A stretch of 39,192 nt of DNA. Origin: Cruorifilaria tuberocauda. Taxonomy: Eukaryota > Nematoda > Chromadorea > Rhabditida > Onchocercidae. Within the stretch, counting starts at the first letter, position 1; each line of letters begins with the position of its first letter. The notes beneath the pieces are model-generated. The model did no database searches. It was not told the origin of the DNA and was given only the letters and a program-made list of their open reading frames with translations. Below are positions 34,338 through 39,192 of the stretch, piece by piece. The translations under genes and the position numbers were made by a program. The stretch covers positions 1 through 39,192 of the forward strand of contig JABVXU010000502.1 in NCBI GenBank assembly GCA_013365365.1. Reading direction: 5' to 3'.

Positions 34338-35222
34338 CTGAAAAAACGCATGTCTTAGATTATGTTTTTTGATTATTTGGCTGCTCCATTATCGATCGTA
34401 GGGATAGCACAGCCTCGTGTTATTTGAACTTCAGCTTACATTTCATGCATACTGTACATTGCGATTATTATCGGTTAAATACTAAAATTATGATTCGTTA
34501 AGTGTTTTAGATATATATCCCTTTACTTATCGTTTTTGTATTTGAATGATTTTTGTATTTTTTGAAAAATTTTTTGAATATATTTCTAAAGATATTCGTT
34601 TTTCTGGAAATAGTAGAAAACTTGGCGGAAGATTTAGCATTATTCAATCAGATTAAAATATGAATAGCGTTTAGCTTTTTGAAAATAAGTTTTCAATGCT
34701 CTGGTATCAGATGATTTCCTTAGTTGCAGGCTCAGTTCTAGCCATTACCTGAATAATTCATTGGCTTGCCATTTATTATTTTTGAGCGTTGTCGAAATAC
34801 CTAATTATGATCGATTAAAATTAATATCTTACTGTAAAACTTCTTCAAGAAAGGTATGGAGGGGCATCAACCTTATCAATGAAACCTAATTTTCTCAATG
34901 TAATGTAAACATTAAAAAGCTTGATTCTCCTGCTGCTAGTGAAAATCTAATTTATCAGTAGAAACGATAATTATTTCATGAATAGTGATGTAATATATTT
35001 CCATTTTTCATATCAAAATATAAAATATTGTACTTTCACTTATATGAGCAAAGTGACAGGTGAAATACTTTTCGGGAAATTTGTCATTAAAAGTATTTCT
35101 TTTCTGGGAAAATAGTTTCAAGTGTGCCTCTAGATATTAGCGATACAAGAAGTGAGGAAAAATAATGATAAAAGACAGAATATGATCGGATCAGTGGAGT
35201 GTCAATAAACAAACGGTACTAG

Positions 35223-35254
35223 CCAGAACATTTAAAAACCAGAACATTTAAATT
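35223..35254. repeat. 16-bp tandem duplication (CCAGAACATTTAAA unit)
   Basis: CCAGAACATTTAAAAA is followed directly by CCAGAACATTTAAATT. Confidence 0.8.
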
Positions 35255-36526
35255 TGAATTTAAACTTTGCTCATTGATTCATGAAGTACGGGGAAAGAGG
35301 AATCATAATGAGTATTGACATGCGTCATATTCATTCTGTAATTCGGTAAATATCCAAGGGAGCGGCAAATTATTGCCAAAAGAAATACTAGGGAATTCTC
35401 TTGAAATCATTTTTGATATGAAGTGATTTGTAATATAACTTGTGGTTTGTAGACTTTTGAAGTTCTTAGAAATCTTTGTAGACTAAGAAGTATCGAGCAA
35501 CTTTATTGGCAATAAATTATTGCCTATTCTCCTATTTTTTTATCTTGAAAAAAAGAAGTGAGAAATGAAAAAATGAGTCACAACTCTTATTCATTTCTCG
35601 TTATTCGGAAAACTAAACCAATTTTATTTTTTAACTGATATATTACTGGCCAAGTTCGCTACATTTTATGTTTTTGTCCTGTTTGATTTACTGTACTGTA
35701 AATAATAATAATTAACTTTCTGGATTGTAATTAACGTGCAAAAGTTTTTTCAATCTGGTTTAATATAAAGTTTATCTTGTTCAAGTTGATGAATTTTTAA
35801 TAAATTGGTCCATCAATGCTGTATTTGTATCACATATTAATATTTATTCAAACTTATAAGTCATCTTTATTCAATCTTTTAAGTCATTTAAGGGATAGAT
35901 ATCAATTTTACGTCACCTCAATTCCAATATTTTCCAATTAATTTCTCATTATTGCCTACGCCTTTTCGACAATGATTTTTTTTTCAAATTTACAATTTTC
36001 AGTTAACTAATGCTATCATCAAGTGGAAAAAGCTATTATTGTAAATAAGCTTGGCGATCATTTTTTCTCCTATTTTCATCTTGCCAAAAGACTTGAGGTT
36101 GCTGTTTGATAGTAAAGCTATGAATTTTGTAGAAACACACACATAGGCATGAACCATTCGCTATTTATTTACAAATTCCTAATAGAAAAACTTTTAGATT
36201 AAATCAATATCGAATATTGTTTTGCCAACATTGTTTCTCAGTTTTTCCTTTCAAAAAATATTTCTTCTGCCTCTTTATGGAATCGGACAGAAATTGTAAT
36301 ATTATTCCCTCAAAATTTCATATTTTCACTTGTTGTGTCCTTCTCTTTGACTAATGAAAGATTTTTACGAGTTGATCGTTCCCATTTTTACTGAAAATCG
36401 AGTCTGATAACATTTAACGTGCGTCAACTTGATGAAATTGCTTACTGAGTTTGAAGTCGGAATTAAAAAAAATAATTATTACTTTCATTCCTAATTTTCC
36501 CCTATTTTTATTAATACGTCACATAG

Positions 36527-36713
36527 TCCTAACATTGAGAAGAAGCTAGAAGTTCAGCATAATCTGTTTGCATTACTTGATAGTTGTTATATCACGGAGT
36601 TATTTAATCAGATCATAAGTAATATGGGTAAAGTATTGATTAGCGATACGGTTCAGCATATTATAGCGATCCAGAAAGTTCATAAATTAGCAATTAATCA
36701 TCTTTTTAAATAG
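36527..36713 (+). CDS. Candidate terminal exon, unrecognised (61 codons)
   Basis: After an acceptor ACATAG (AG 36525-36526) the frame is open for 61 codons to TAG at 36711 and reads like a helical protein segment (LFALLDSCYITELFNQIISN, LISDTVQHIIAIQKVHKLAI). The frame actually stays open from about 36494. A possible upstream exon 36003-36040 (acceptor ATTTTCAG, donor GTAAAT) joins in phase. No family was recognised, and runs of this length are expected several times by chance in the window. Confidence 0.2.
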
Positions 36714-36892
36714 TACTATTGTAAAAGATTAGCTCACTATATGTAAAATTATAAATTAAGTGGAACAGCAGATACTGTCCAAATTTTCCAGAGCCAGTTT
36801 CGGAAATGATTCTATGAATATTGCTATTGATCAGAAGTGTCATTAAAAATTTTTAAATTCAAATGCAAATGAATATGCTAAAAAACATTTAG

Positions 36893-36997
36893 ACAAATAG
36901 CTAAAGAACAGGAAGAAAAGAATATCGAAAAGTGTATTCTCAAGGTTTATGATCAATGGTTTATTAACAATGGTTTTTTCACTGCTTATCAGTCAAG
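36893..36997 (+). CDS. Candidate internal exon, unrecognised
   Basis: Acceptor ACATTTAG, 34 codons rich in charged residues (QIAKEQEEKNIEKCILKVYD, then QWFINNGFFTAYQS) and a good donor AAG|GTAATG. It starts in phase 2, which does not fit the preceding candidate exon, because that one ends in a stop. Weak evidence. Confidence 0.18.
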
Positions 36998-37556
36998 GTA
37001 ATGTTATCATCTTCAAGTAAACTATTCAAAAATTTTTTTTGAATAAATAGAATTTACCTGATCAAGAGTTCTCCTTGACTAAGAAGAAGAAAAGATGAAC
37101 GAAAATTTTGCATTGTTTTATAGAACAAGATAATAGAATTTTACTTTTATTAGAATATTTGCTTATTTCTTTAATGTAAATCTGAAAAAAATAAGCTTTT
37201 TTAAAATTTCCAGATTTAAATTTACCGCTTTATAACAGTAAATTTAAGTTTTAATGAAGTTTAATTAAATGAGTGGAATGAGATGAATAAAAAATAAATT
37301 AGAATACAATATGATTGCTATTTCAATAAATCAGAAATCGCGAACTTCCCGTTTTGTAAAGGAATCTCGGGATTATCTGACTTAAAAGACTTAAGGATTT
37401 ACAGCTTTCTTCATTTATTTTTTGGTTTATTCCAGTTTCATTTCATAAATTTATAAAACTGATTTTAAGCAGAAGAGATGGAATGGATATCAGTATCGTT
37501 ATTTTCCAATCGAATGACCGCCTTTAATATCTCTCTGATATTGTAATATAACTTAA

Positions 37557-37579
37557 ATTAGATTAGATTAGATTAGATT
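37557..37579. repeat. ATTAG pentanucleotide repeat, about 4.6 copies
   Basis: Perfect array; a flanking CTTAAATTAGATTGA copy follows at about 37582. Confidence 0.85.
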
Positions 37580-37732
37580 GAGCTTAAATTAGATTGACTA
37601 AAATGAAATTATAGTGATAACGATTTTTATAATGATGAAGAAATTTCTTCATTTCCTCATAGTTCATATTTATTTACCACCAATTTTTTTTCTTATTTGA
37701 ACTTAAGTAATAGTAATTCCTACATTAGTATA

Positions 37733-37858
37733 AAATAATTTGCATTATTTTGATTTTAAGGTTCACCATCATTACTCTTACCTATGCAAGTAGGAAAAAA
37801 ATTGTTTTGTTTCTTATCGATTAATATGAAATATTTTGCAATATTTTGATTTTAAGGT
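37733..37858. repeat. Two imperfect copies of a 31-bp unit
   Basis: 37733-37763 and 37828-37858 share TTTTGATTTTAAGGTT and much of the preceding AT-rich stretch, about 95 bp apart. Confidence 0.6.
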
Positions 37859-39192
37859 TTTCGCGTGAAAAATACAATTTTGTTTAATATTTAAAATTAA
37901 TTAATATCATTTCTTAAAAACAGTTCCAGTCATCATGATGAAGCTAATTAATATTTGTTTCAAATTCGAAAGAATCAAAGATTTTTTGTTGCATTTATCA
38001 TTCAACATGATTCCATTCATTCAAATGGAATGATTATTTTTATCACGAATAAATCATCAAGGGAAGCATTGTCAACTGGTTTTCAAATAATAGAAGATGG
38101 ATGAAGAAGTTATTATCCAGGAATGAAAAAGATGACAATAACAATAAAGGATTTTCATTCTCAACTTCAGTAGCATAATTTGAAACGTCACGTGGTATTT
38201 TGATAATTTTTGTTTTTGAAACCCAATCTTTTTCTTTTTTTAGTAATCATACAGCAAGAAATCTTTTTTCTTTAAAGAATTATTTTTAATTCGCTATGAT
38301 ATATATCTTCTCTCCGAAATCTTTATACAATACAGACTTATTTTTTTATTATTTAAAAGCATTTTTCTTTTTTTTGTTCATTCCTCTCTTTCCTCTATTT
38401 TACTTTTAATATTTATAAACAAAAATTTTTATTAGATTGTTGTCGGTGAATAATAATTTAACATGTGATTAGAAGTTGATTTTGCAACGATCTTATCATT
38501 CGATCATGAGATTTTTTTTAACTTGGCTAATAGTATGCCAATTCCTCATTTATTGCAATTTTTTTTCTTTTTTAATTCGAAATAGCTTTAGTTTAAAAGC
38601 TACAGAAGAAACTATCACTGATTCATTTCTGCTAAAAATATAGAAAATTCATATTTTGTTAGCTTTAGCAATGACGAAATGTCTCATAGTTAATTGATAA
38701 ACAAAGCGTAACATATTTTATTGTTTGATTTCGTTGAATTACGCTCAATGTATGTTTCCGTTCTACATAACTTGAAAATAAATAAGCAAAGATACAAATT
38801 ATGAAGATTCTCTGTTCACTTCTTAAATAATTTCAGGTTTAAAATAATTCTAAAATAAATTTTAAATGATTCTCATTTCGGAAAAAATTTTACATAATAA
38901 TTTCTAATGTGCAATCAGTTACACAATTGCAAAACATTGAACCAAATTCTTTTACAGCTTTGTTACTATTTTTGCTTAGTAAAATATTTTTTTCTTTTGA
39001 TTAAGGAATCCAATTTCTTTCAAAAAACATTTCATGCATGAAAAAAAGACATTTTAACTTTACAACCATCGGTCAGTTGAGAAAATCGTACAGTTAAAAA
39101 TCAATTGTAGAAGGAATTGATTTTTTTCAACGTACGCTATATCGTTTGTTATATTCTTTTACGGCTTATTTCATGCGATAATTAGAAATAAT

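Larger units (their letters stand above)
33996..39192. other. AT-rich downstream region without a firmly supported gene
   Basis: About 5.2 kb. No frame of 60 codons with a start exists. A few exon-like segments with splice signals occur on both strands (34251-34337 minus; 36527-36713 and 36893-36997 plus) and are listed separately at low confidence. Short tandem repeats are present at 35223-35254, 37557-37579 and 37733-37858. In sequence this AT-rich, open frames of 40-70 codons are expected by chance. Confidence 0.5.

Noticed and set aside
10845..39192. CRISPR array, rRNA, tRNA, spliced-leader RNA, virus or transposase genes
   Set aside because: None of the expected sequence signatures was seen on either strand by eye; a tRNA or Rfam scan was not possible.

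Overview
The window looks like nuclear DNA of a nematode, most likely a filarial or related clade III species. It is very AT-rich, has many short exons (about 40-260 bp) split by small AT-rich introns, has 3' splice sites of the TTTTCAG/TTTTAG kind, and two genes have a splice acceptor 12-14 nt upstream of the ATG, as expected for spliced-leader trans-splicing. Species is inference only; no rRNA, tRNA, SL RNA or prokaryotic gene was recognised.

Three complete protein-coding genes were rebuilt exon by exon on matching splice phases. (1) Minus strand, 10750 to 238: a 28-exon receptor tyrosine kinase of the ALK/LTK family (C. elegans SCD-2 type), 1437 codons, with signal peptide, MAM-LDLa-MAM, glycine-rich region, EGF-like module, one membrane segment, juxtamembrane NPxY, kinase domain and a divergent tail. 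(2) Minus strand, 22488 to 17338: an 18-exon striatin (STRN family, C. elegans CASH-1 type), 725 codons, with the N-terminal caveolin-binding/coiled-coil region and C-terminal WD40 repeats; striatins scaffold STRIPAK phosphatase-kinase complexes. (3) Plus strand, 29728 to 33995: a 12-exon GTPBP1/GTPBP2-family translational-type GTPase, 563 codons, closest by eye to GTPBP2.

Layout: 1-237 is the downstream flank of the ALK gene; 238-10750 ALK; 10751-17337 a 6.6 kb spacer holding two inverted-repeat structures; 17338-22488 striatin; 22489-29727 a 7.2 kb spacer between the divergent starts of striatin and GTPBP2 that may hold one or two small minus-strand genes; 29728-33995 GTPBP2; 33996-39192 an AT-rich stretch with only weak exon candidates. 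The three genes act in different processes (receptor signalling, phosphatase scaffolding, ribosome-linked GTPase) and nothing suggests an operon.

Most unusual points: the GTPBP2 homologue has Asp where the family and EF-Tu have the catalytic His after DxxG, and Asn in place of the P-loop Asp; two identical 55-bp copies of a non-coding sequence lie in separate introns of the ALK gene; several hairpins or inverted repeats (12631-12722, 20951-21010, 11074-11422) are unexplained; and an open frame at 28153-28462 (minus) ends in a GPI-anchor-like tail.
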